From contig CAZRHH010000103.1 of NCBI GenBank assembly GCA_964599885.1, forward strand, positions 1 through 8,624: a DNA stretch of 8,624 bases, written 5' to 3'. The notes below the pieces were generated by a model, which saw only the letters and a program-made list of their open reading frames with translations, ran no database searches and was not told the DNA's origin. Positions 1 through 5,298 of this stretch are shown here, in pieces. The translations under genes were made by a program, and so were the position numbers. How positions within the stretch are numbered: the stretch's first letter is position 1; each line of letters begins with the position of its first letter. Source of the DNA: CAZRHH01 sp964599885. Lineage in GTDB: Bacteria > Chloroflexota > Dehalococcoidia > DSTF01 > JACRBR01.

Positions 1-1
1 G

Positions 2-2479
2 TTAATCCTCAGATTTGCGTTTCTTGATGAAAAGCGCCCCGATTACAAGCGCAAGGAGCAGCGGACTCGTGCCGCCGTCCGAGGCGTCGCCGAGGCCCGA
101 CGGGCTGGCGGGTTCCGCGGTCGGCGGGACGGCGCCGGCGACGAGACGCACGGCGAGCGGATCGGACGCGATGCCGGCGATGCTCGCGTTGGCGGTGTAG
201 TCGCCCGCGCCTTCCGCATCGAGCTGGGCGCCGGCGATGCCATCGACGGTCTTGCCGCTGGCGGTCGTCGCCGTGCCATCGGCCTGCTCGAGCGTGAACA
301 GCACGGTCGCACCATCGGGCAGCGGGTTGCCGTTGCGGTCCAGTACGGGACCGGCGACAAGGCCGATCGTGTCGCCGTTCGGCACCGCTTCGGGGTCGTG
401 GCCGAAGACCGACACGACGAGTTCTTGCTCGGGTTCGGGCTGCGTCGCGTCGTCGACGCGGTAGAAGATGCCGCTGATGTTCACGGGCGAGTGCCCTTGC
501 GGCTCGACATCGCCGAACAGCGCGCGGAAGCCGGTATCGATCGCATAGCTCGTCTTGTTGTAGACGACGAAGTACGCGGACAGCTTGCTGATCTCTGTCG
601 AATCGAGATGATACGGAACGTTGTAGGCGATCGCGACGAGATGCTTGTTGCGGACGTCGACGGGCGTGCCATCGAGGAAGCGCTTCACAGCGCCTGATGC
701 GGGACGGCCCTCCGGGTTGTACTCGCTCAGCGCGAAGATGATCCAGGTCGCGTCAGTCACCGCGGTCGCGGTCGCATCGTTCTCCGGATCGGACGGCGCC
801 GCTAGCCAGGCATCGAGATCGCCGAAGCTGATCGTGTCAACGTCGGCGGCGTTGAGGCGCCCCCCTCCGTCGGGGCCATACAGGCGCAGCAGTGCGTTCT
901 GCAGGTCGAGGCTTGGCATCACGCGGTACGGATAGCAGTCCTCCCAGCACTCGACGATCAGCACACGGTCAGGCGCCACCGGCCCGCGCGGCAATCGCGC
1001 GCGAAGATCGCCGATCGTCGGCGGGTGTACGAGCGTGAGCGCCGACTCGCTGAGCGCCCGCATCGCTTCGCCGCCGAGGCCGACGGCCGCCGATGCACGC
1101 TCCGGTGCGTTCAACACGCCGGCGCGCTGCAGGGCGGGGTACAGCTTCATCTTCGCGGCGATGACGTGACGCACGGCCTCGTCGGCGCGGCGGCGGAAGT
1201 CCGGGTCGGACTGGTACTGCTCGCGCATGTAGATGATGCTGTCCTGGATGACGGGCATCTGGTAGTCGCGCCAGCCGCGCTCGTCGGGGTTGCGATAGAA
1301 CTCGATCAGCGGCAGCAGGTCGTTACCGGCGAGCAGCGCTTCGCGAACGACAGTACGGTTGGGGAACTCGGGCGCGCCTTCCTCGCGCGCGTACCACTGC
1401 TTCACAGCAGGTACGCCCATCGAATCGGCCATGACGAGATGATCGGCTCGCCAGCCTGCGAACTCGGGCAGATCCATCAGCGTCGTCTGTGCCGACGCAT
1501 CGAGCGAGATCGGGCGCGTGAACGGCGCCGGCGCCGACGGCTGGAACGCACGGTAGCGGATGTGCGACACCATCATCGCGTCGACGGTACCTAGCGGATC
1601 GGCATCGTCTTCGCGCGTAACTTCTGCGAACGGCGCGAGTTCCGTCGCGCGAAGCTGGCCAAGTGACTTGTTGATCGTCGGCACCTCGTTGTCGGTCGAG
1701 CGGTCGCTGCCACCGTGGCCGGGGAAATGCTTGGCCACGGTCAGCATGCGGCCTTCGCTGCCCTCGTGGACGCCGCGTACGTAGGCGCGGGCGAGCGCGC
1801 CGGCCCACGTCGCGTTGCCGCCGAACGACCGGATGCCGATATCGCCGCTGCCGCCCGACCGCGGGTTATCAAGCACGTCCACGACCGGGCCCAGCAGCAT
1901 GTTGATGCCGGCCGCCGACAGCTCGGCGCCGATGATGCGACCGGTCGTCTGGGCGTGTTGTTTGCTCCAGGTGGCGCCGATCGTCATGTTGTTCGGCACC
2001 GTCGTAAAGCCGTTAGTGACGTTCGTGAAGGGAAAGAGATCGCCCTCGTTGTCGGTGGCGATGAATAGGGGCAGGAAGTACTCGGTGCCGGCGTCGGAGC
2101 GACTGTTCGAAGCGAACGCCGTCTCCTGCAGGCCGTTCGTCAGTTCGGCGAGTTGGCTGGCCGTATCGCCGCGGTTGACGACGTTTCCGTTGCTGGCGGT
2201 GACGAGTACGGCGCCGACCTTGAAATCGCGGATCAGCGCGGCGATATCCGACGTTTCGGAGACGTCATCGCCTACAAAGTTCACCATCACGAGCTGGCCG
2301 ACGCGCTCATCGACGGTGAGTGAAGCGAGTACGCGGCCGATCGCCAGCGCATCGGCGCCTTGCGCACTCGTGGCGGCCGGGCGGAGCGTGGCTGCGACAG
2401 CCGCCGCAACAATCAAGGACGCGCAGACGTGCCGCCAGAGGCGCCATCGCGCGAGTTTCCGTCCGAACCGATGCATCAT
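2..2479 (-). CDS. Exported, membrane-anchored glycoside hydrolase family 3 protein with bacterial Ig-like domain
   Basis: The product is 825 aa. Residues 1-40 form a signal peptide: a basic, arginine-rich start, a hydrophobic core near 20-32 and a likely cut after ATSA. Residues about 48-445 resemble the family 3 catalytic barrel of NagZ-type beta-N-acetylhexosaminidases, with the KHFPGHG loop at 250-256 and VMADSMG at 349-355. By family analogy D352 would be the nucleophile. The NagZ Asp-x-His dyad reads STD at 261-263, so the usual catalytic His is replaced. Residues about 470-670 look like the family 3 C-terminal domain, and 685-782 like an invasin-type Ig domain. A proline/glycine linker, a hydrophobic segment at about 805-818 and the tail KKRKSED follow, so the enzyme probably sits outside the membrane. 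No LPxTG is present. At 825 aa it is much longer than bare NagZ. The substrate is not readable from sequence; peptidoglycan or other envelope glycan is a guess. ATG at 2479 was chosen; a second ATG follows directly. The stop codon lies at 2-4, so the gene is complete. Confidence 0.88.
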   Translation of the reverse strand: MMHRFGRKLARWRLWRHVCASLIVAAAVAATLRPAATSAQGADALAIGRVLASLTVDERVGQLVMVNFVGDDVSETSDIAALIRDFKVGAVLVTASNGNVVNRGDTASQLAELTNGLQETAFASNSRSDAGTEYFLPLFIATDNEGDLFPFTNVTNGFTTVPNNMTIGATWSKQHAQTTGRIIGAELSAAGINMLLGPVVDVLDNPRSGGSGDIGIRSFGGNATWAGALARAYVRGVHEGSEGRMLTVAKHFPGHGGSDRSTDNEVPTINKSLGQLRATELAPFAEVTREDDADPLGTVDAMMVSHIRYRAFQPSAPAPFTRPISLDASAQTTLMDLPEFAGWRADHLVMADSMGVPAVKQWYAREEGAPEFPNRTVVREALLAGNDLLPLIEFYRNPDERGWRDYQMPVIQDSIIYMREQYQSDPDFRRRADEAVRHVIAAKMKLYPALQRAGVLNAPERASAAVGLGGEAMRALSESALTLVHPPTIGDLRARLPRGPVAPDRVLIVECWEDCYPYRVMPSLDLQNALLRLYGPDGGGRLNAADVDTISFGDLDAWLAAPSDPENDATATAVTDATWIIFALSEYNPEGRPASGAVKRFLDGTPVDVRNKHLVAIAYNVPYHLDSTEISKLSAYFVVYNKTSYAIDTGFRALFGDVEPQGHSPVNISGIFYRVDDATQPEPEQELVVSVFGHDPEAVPNGDTIGLVAGPVLDRNGNPLPDGATVLFTLEQADGTATTASGKTVDGIAGAQLDAEGAGDYTANASIAGIASDPLAVRLVAGAVPPTAEPASPSGLGDASDGGTSPLLLALVIGALFIKKRKSED

Positions 2480-2514
2480 GCGTCGATTATGAAGGCAGGA
2501 GCCGCGAGCCGGTA
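2480..2514 (-). promoter_or_regulatory. Putative leaderless promoter of the family 3 glycosidase
   Basis: On the minus strand a CATAAT hexamer (5 of 6 to TATAAT) occupies 2491-2486. Its last base is seven bases before the A of the ATG at 2479, so normal spacing puts the transcription start on that A. No Shine-Dalgarno sequence precedes the ATG. No convincing -35 box is seen at 2509-2514. This is inferred from spacing only. Confidence 0.45.
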
Positions 2515-2558
2515 GCGGTTCGCACGGCCGTGGTCGCGCGCGGTGTTTGTGGCCGTGC
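2504..2558 (-). terminator. Two adjoining inverted repeats between glycosyltransferase and glycosidase genes
   Basis: GCACGGCC at 2522-2529 pairs perfectly with GGCCGTGC at 2551-2558, with a 21-base loop, starting 15 bases after the glycosyltransferase stop codon. A second stem, 2504-2511 with 2516-2523, has a four-base loop and one mismatch as read on the minus strand; it shares 2522-2523 with the first. Neither is followed by a T run, so intrinsic termination is uncertain. The position between two same-strand genes, upstream of a putative leaderless promoter, fits a terminator or an operator. Confidence 0.35.
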
Positions 2559-2572
2559 CTGTGTGATTGTTG

Positions 2573-3661
2573 TCACGCGACGGCGCGCAGGTTCGCTGGA
2601 ATCGGCGCCCTGCCGACGAGCACCGCGAAGCGATCGGCATACGCCTGCACGGCGGCGTCCGGCGACCAGCGGTCGAGCGTGTACTCGGCGAATCGGGCGC
2701 CGAGATAGTGGCGTTGCAAGGCGGGGAGTGACAGCAGCTTGTTGAGCGTGGTGACGAGCCCGAACGCGTCGCGCGGCTCGACGGTCAACGCGTTGTCTTC
2801 GTGCGAGATCACCTGGCTGTTCACACTGCCACCCGTCACCAGCGGCAGGCCGCTCGACGCCATCGCCGACGCGAGGTCGCTAGCGCGAAGGCCGCGGGTG
2901 CCGTCATCGAGCATCGCGAAGGCGTCAGCGCAGCGCGCCGTGGCGGACAGCACGTCGATGTCGATCCGGCGCGTATCGATGCGGAATGCGTCGCGCATGC
3001 CGCGCGCACCGACGGTGATGCGCGCCTGGCGTGCGCTGGGCGCCCCGAGCAGTAACGTCGCCGGCCGGCCGACGAGCAACGGGACGACGGCATCGCGATA
3101 CCAGCGCAGCTTTTCGATGTCCGCCGGCCAGGGCATAGCGATCACGAGGCGTCCAGGCATCAACCCGTCCAGCAAGCGGGCAATGCGCGCGAGTGCGACA
3201 GGCGACGGTTCGGGCAGTGGCTGTGCTACGGGCGGCATTGCCACGATCGGCAGACGCAGCCGGGGCGCATCGTCGCCCGAGTAGAACGCCTGGTCGAGCC
3301 CGGCGATCGCGCGACGGGCGAGCATCGCGCCGGGCGCGCGCGACGTGAGGTCGGCCGTTGTGAGCGACACGGAGACGGGAACCCCGTGCCGGCGGCGGAG
3401 CATTGCCCCGACGGGCGCAAGCCGTGCGTCAAACAGATGCACGCCCTCCGCGCCGCGGTCGCGCATCGCTCGCCGGGCGCTTCGGTACGCGCGGACACCA
3501 TCACGGATGAGCGAGGATGCGTCGATTCGCTGCGCGGCGGTCGCGCCTTCGATCGCACGACGGAGCGTATCGCCCGATTGGCGCAAGGGGTCGCGAGGCT
3601 CGCCGAGCGTGACAATGCGCGGGAGAGTCGAGTGGCGCAGCGGCAGACGCAGCGGTTCCAT
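2573..3661 (-). CDS. GT-B-fold, family 4-like glycosyltransferase
   Basis: The product is 362 aa, a usual length for a GT4 enzyme, with no signal peptide or membrane segment, so it is probably cytoplasmic or peripheral. The N-terminal half carries the acceptor-domain pattern: GVHLFDARLAPVGAMLRRRHGVPV at 73-96 has the 'lies in / host / old and valid Val strand' look of GT4 proteins. The C-terminal half has the donor-domain pattern LASAMASSGLPLVTGG (263-278), then NSQVISHEDNALTVEPRD at 281-298 and a helical end with the RWSPDAAV element near 331. In classical GT4 enzymes an E-x7-E pair sits around the AMASGLP segment; here the second Glu is replaced by Ser265 and no Glu stands eight residues before it. 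The sugar donor and acceptor cannot be told. ATG at 3661 is the first start in an open frame and has no Shine-Dalgarno sequence. The glycosidase gene lies 93 bases downstream on the same strand. An inactive or divergent enzyme is possible. Confidence 0.72.
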   Translation of the reverse strand: MEPLRLPLRHSTLPRIVTLGEPRDPLRQSGDTLRRAIEGATAAQRIDASSLIRDGVRAYRSARRAMRDRGAEGVHLFDARLAPVGAMLRRRHGVPVSVSLTTADLTSRAPGAMLARRAIAGLDQAFYSGDDAPRLRLPIVAMPPVAQPLPEPSPVALARIARLLDGLMPGRLVIAMPWPADIEKLRWYRDAVVPLLVGRPATLLLGAPSARQARITVGARGMRDAFRIDTRRIDIDVLSATARCADAFAMLDDGTRGLRASDLASAMASSGLPLVTGGSVNSQVISHEDNALTVEPRDAFGLVTTLNKLLSLPALQRHYLGARFAEYTLDRWSPDAAVQAYADRFAVLVGRAPIPANLRAVA

Positions 3662-3697
3662 ATGCGTGAGTATCGTGCGATCGCGCCGGCGGGGACG
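3662..3697 (-). promoter_or_regulatory. Putative leaderless promoter of the glycosyltransferase
   Basis: GATACT at 3674-3669 (minus strand, 4 of 6 to TATAAT) ends eight bases before the A of the ATG at 3661, so the expected start of transcription is at about 3662, next to the ATG. No Shine-Dalgarno sequence and no -35 match (3692-3697) are seen. Confidence 0.35.
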
Positions 3698-3739
3698 AGT
3701 AGGCGTTGCCCCGACGTTTCGCAGCGCGCACCTTCAGAT

Positions 3740-3755
3740 TCGGGCTGCCGCCCGA
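3740..3755 (-). terminator. GC-rich tetraloop hairpin after the 3762-4223 gene
   Basis: TCGGGC at 3740-3745 and GCCCGA at 3750-3755 form a perfect 6-bp stem with a four-base loop. It starts six bases past the stop codon at 3764-3762. It is well placed for a terminator or mRNA 3'-end stabiliser, but no T run follows on the minus strand. Confidence 0.42.
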
Positions 3756-3761
3756 GGCGCG

Positions 3762-4223
3762 CTATCCGGTTTCCGTATCGCGCTCAGGTTCAGCGAGCGG
3801 CGCCGAGCGGAAGTGGTCCTGCACGATCGCGGCGGCGGCGGCACGGGCGTAGCCCTGCGTGAGCTGGCGCAGCAGTTCCTCCGGCGACGACCAGACCATG
3901 CGCTGGCCGACGGGGCGGTGGTAGACGCCCTCGATCTCGCGGACGGCGCATCCGTCGGGGTCAAGCACATAGCGGATCGAACGGCCGGAAGGACGGATGA
4001 AGAACATGGCACGGGGCTGCACGCCGCCGAGTTCCGTCTCGACGCCGCAGGCGACACCCTGCGCATCGGCGAAGTCGGATACTTCGCGAAACGCCGGTTC
4101 GAGCACCGTCTGGATCATGCGCCGGAACACCTGCGCGACTTCGGTGCGCGCGCCGATCGCGCTGCGGCGCACGTCGTGCTTCTTCCGCGCGTGCAGAATC
4201 CGGGCTTTCCAATCCTCATTCAC
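3762..4223 (-). CDS. Unrecognised 153-residue protein
   Basis: I do not recognise the family. The product starts with a charged, basic helix (residues 1-20), followed by a predicted helix at about 25-55. An alternating, strand-like core follows at about 57-100, including AMFFIRPSGRSIRYVLDPDG (72-91). A helix at about 112-138 (SSPEELLRQL... AAAAAIVQDHF) and an acidic tail complete it. There are no membrane segments, and only two cysteines (59 and 92), with no metal-binding pattern. The start is GTG at 4223, the first start codon after an in-frame stop at 4244-4242, with no clear Shine-Dalgarno sequence. It lies 69 bases downstream of the degenerate GGDEF gene on the same strand and could be its partner. 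An overlapping plus-strand frame is open here but looks like a shadow. The pattern is plausible for a small cytoplasmic alpha/beta protein; function unknown. Confidence 0.62.
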   Translation of the reverse strand: MNEDWKARILHARKKHDVRRSAIGARTEVAQVFRRMIQTVLEPAFREVSDFADAQGVACGVETELGGVQPRAMFFIRPSGRSIRYVLDPDGCAVREIEGVYHRPVGQRMVWSSPEELLRQLTQGYARAAAAAIVQDHFRSAPLAEPERDTETG

Positions 4224-4257
4224 GACCCAACCCCGCTTCGATCATCGACAGCTGGGC

Positions 4258-4290
4258 GCGCCCGGCGCACTGGATCGCACGCCCGGCGCG
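4258..4290. repeat. Pair of direct repeats, each a short palindrome
   Basis: CGCCCGGCGC occurs at 4259-4268 and again at 4280-4289, 21 bases apart, in the gap between two minus-strand genes. The first copy extends to GCGCC-C-GGCGC (4258-4268), a perfect hyphenated palindrome; the second keeps the CGCC-C-GGCG core. Alternative pairing of CGCGCC (4257-4262) with GGCGCG (4285-4290) is also possible, directly after the stop codon of the upstream gene. It could be an operator pair or a termination structure. Confidence 0.4.
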
Positions 4291-4292
4291 CG

Positions 4293-4751
4293 TCAGGCAG
4301 GTTGCTGCACGGCGGGATCGGCCTCGCCATCGCGCCCGGCATCCCAGCCGGCCGTCAGGAGATGCGAGATCTCGGCGCTGTCATCCGGATAGCACAAGAG
4401 ACGCGATACCCAGCGAATGCCGTTTGGGCGATTCGCGGCGAGCCGTTCGATGATGCGTTCGGCAGCCATCGCGGCGGAGGTCGCGGGCTGGTGCGTCAGG
4501 ATGACGCCGACGCGGCCCTCGCCAACGAGACCACCGAGATCGGTACTGCGGATCGCGAACGGCACCGTCGCAGTCGCTTCCTGGAGCGAGCGGTGCTGCT
4601 CATCGTCATCGACGGCGGTCTCGAGCAGAAGCAGCGCGAACGGCTCGCCGTAGCGTGCGGAGCGGTTGGCCTCATCGAGCACGCGCAGCCAGAAGTACCA
4701 GCTCACATGCAGGCCCGTGTCCGGGTCGAACAGGATCCAGCTTTTGTCCAT
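4293..4751 (-). CDS. Degenerate GGDEF-domain protein (probably not a diguanylate cyclase)
   Basis: The product is 152 aa from ATG 4751, and nearly the whole length is a GGDEF-like fold. DPDTGL (9-14), the YF pair near 19-20 and RSARYGEPFALLLLE (30-44) line up with the usual DxLTGLxNRRxF...RARRYGxPLALLLLD opening. Residues 68-84 line up without gaps with the signature block (RxTDLVGRLGGDEFAVLL), but the GGDEF signature reads GEGRV (77-81). The metal-binding LDID element reads LETA. Both metal positions and the substrate-binding Asn of the opening motif are therefore lost, so c-di-GMP synthesis is not expected. About 150 aa is a normal domain size, with the final third divergent. No sensor domain or membrane segment is fused. 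It may bind a nucleotide or a protein partner. A TTG three bases upstream is open in frame but ATG is preferred. Residue numbers are mine, by hand. Confidence 0.72.
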   Translation of the reverse strand: MDKSWILFDPDTGLHVSWYFWLRVLDEANRSARYGEPFALLLLETAVDDDEQHRSLQEATATVPFAIRSTDLGGLVGEGRVGVILTHQPATSAAMAAERIIERLAANRPNGIRWVSRLLCYPDDSAEISHLLTAGWDAGRDGEADPAVQQPA

Positions 4752-4787
4752 CAAGGGGATTGTCGGCGGCGAGCGGGTCCGCGTGCA
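4752..4787 (-). promoter_or_regulatory. Putative leaderless promoter of the GGDEF-like gene
   Basis: GACAAT at 4764-4759 (minus strand, 4 of 6 to TATAAT) ends eight bases before the A of the ATG at 4751, giving an expected transcription start at about 4752. No Shine-Dalgarno sequence is present. An alternative is the AT-rich patch at 4800-4811, which reads CATAAT on the minus strand at 4806-4801 and would give a leader of about 43 bases. Confidence 0.33.
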
Positions 4788-4870
4788 GTGCGACGCTGGG
4801 AATTATGTAAACAACGCACTGTATCTCGCGCAATTCGTTGCCACGCGGGAGGCGATGACCTAAGCTCACG
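4755..4870. promoter_or_regulatory. Divergent intergenic region with AT-rich patch
   Basis: This gap separates two divergently transcribed genes and must hold both promoters. The stretch 4800-4816 is much richer in A and T than its surroundings and contains CATAAT on the minus strand (4806-4801). On the plus strand TAAGCT at 4861-4866 fits the loose TANNNT pattern and would start transcription at about 4873, next to the second ATG (4874) of the downstream gene. No strong -35 box was found. Confidence 0.4.
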
Positions 4871-5200
4871 ATGATGATCGAGCCGCTCGTTGGTAGCCCT
4901 GTACGGATTCCGCCCGGGCGTGTGGCGGTGCGGCTAGACGAGCGTCATCGCGTGGCCTACCGGCGGCTCTACCAGCGCTCTGGGACGACGCTCGATCAGC
5001 AGTTGCCGGTGCTGCGGGACCGTGATTTCGACGGGCGGGCAGTGAAGATGACGCCGGATCAGCTCGAAGCGCTTAATCTTGCCTTCGCGAGTATGACGGT
5101 CGGAGGGAGCGGCGTAAGCGGCGCGGCACGCACCAGCGTCTTCGAGGCGCAGGAGGCAGCCAAGACGCGGCTCCACAAGCGCACACAGTACCTTTCCTAG
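4871..5200 (+). CDS. Unrecognised 109-residue protein
   Basis: I do not recognise this family. The protein is basic at its start and end, with an Arg/Tyr-rich helix at about 22-36 (RLDERHRVAYRRLYQ), a likely helix at 61-74 (TPDQLEALNLAFAS), a Gly/Ser-rich turn (77-86) and a charged C-terminal helix ending in TQYLS. There are no cysteines, no signal peptide and no membrane segment. ATG codons stand at 4871 and 4874. There is no Shine-Dalgarno sequence at usual spacing; a GGGAGG at 4847-4852 is too far upstream. It is divergent from the GGDEF-like gene and is followed after 32 bases by the tiny lysine-rich gene, probably co-transcribed. Codon third positions are GC-rich, as expected of a real gene here. 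The opposite strand also holds an 80-codon frame, which I take as a shadow. Confidence 0.58.
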   Translation: MMIEPLVGSPVRIPPGRVAVRLDERHRVAYRRLYQRSGTTLDQQLPVLRDRDFDGRAVKMTPDQLEALNLAFASMTVGGSGVSGAARTSVFEAQEAAKTRLHKRTQYLS

Positions 5201-5218
5201 CTTCGGACGGCATAGCGC

Positions 5219-5224
5219 AGGAGG
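5219..5224 (+). promoter_or_regulatory. Consensus Shine-Dalgarno for the tiny lysine-rich gene
   Basis: AGGAGG ends eight bases before the ATG at 5233, an ideal placement. It is the strongest ribosome binding site in the window and the main reason for calling the short ORF that follows. Confidence 0.75.
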
Positions 5225-5232
5225 TTCCAGTC

Positions 5233-5298
5233 ATGGGCAAGAAGGACAAAGGCAACCGCGAAACCAAGAAGCCGAAGCAGAACAAGGACAAGAAGTAG
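5233..5298 (+). CDS. Tiny lysine-rich protein (21 residues)
   Basis: The ORF runs ATG to TAG and encodes 21 residues, beginning MGKKDKGNRETKKPKQNK and ending in DKK. Nine of 21 residues are lysine (eight AAG, one AAA), with one arginine and a single proline. There are no hydrophobic residues apart from the initiator Met, so it cannot fold alone and is probably disordered and nucleic-acid or ribosome associated; this is inference. A consensus AGGAGG with an eight-base spacer precedes it. It follows the 109-residue gene by 32 bases on the same strand. Similar tiny MxKxDKGxxExKKPK-like proteins appear in other bacteria as I recall, but I cannot verify this. Ribosomal protein THX is also short and lysine-rich, but its typical pattern is not seen here. 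Confidence 0.66.
   Translation: MGKKDKGNRETKKPKQNKDKK

Noticed and set aside
1025..1594. 189-codon plus-strand frame within the glycosidase gene
   Set aside because: Antisense shadow of a recognisable family 3 catalytic domain.
2509..2514. -35 boxes for the three proposed leaderless promoters
   Set aside because: The sequences at 2509-2514, 3692-3697 and 4782-4787 do not resemble TTGACA on the minus strand, so none is claimed.
4752..4754. TTG start one codon before ATG 4751
   Set aside because: A TTG next to an ATG is unlikely to be preferred, and the -10 spacing fits the ATG.
4855..4863. Minimal ATG-ACC-TAA upstream ORF preceded by GGGAGG
   Set aside because: The GGAGG ends only two bases before this ATG, too close for initiation, and no other evidence supports a translated leader.
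3345..4874. 509-codon open frame on the plus strand across three minus-strand genes
   Set aside because: Its translation is dominated by Arg, Ala, Gly, Asp and His without recognisable domains, as expected of the complement of high-GC genes. The minus-strand GGDEF-like and glycosyltransferase patterns are recognisable and explain the region.
4934..5176. 80-codon minus-strand frame opposite the 109-residue gene
   Set aside because: The plus-strand frame fits codon usage better and is followed by a same-strand gene with a strong ribosome site.
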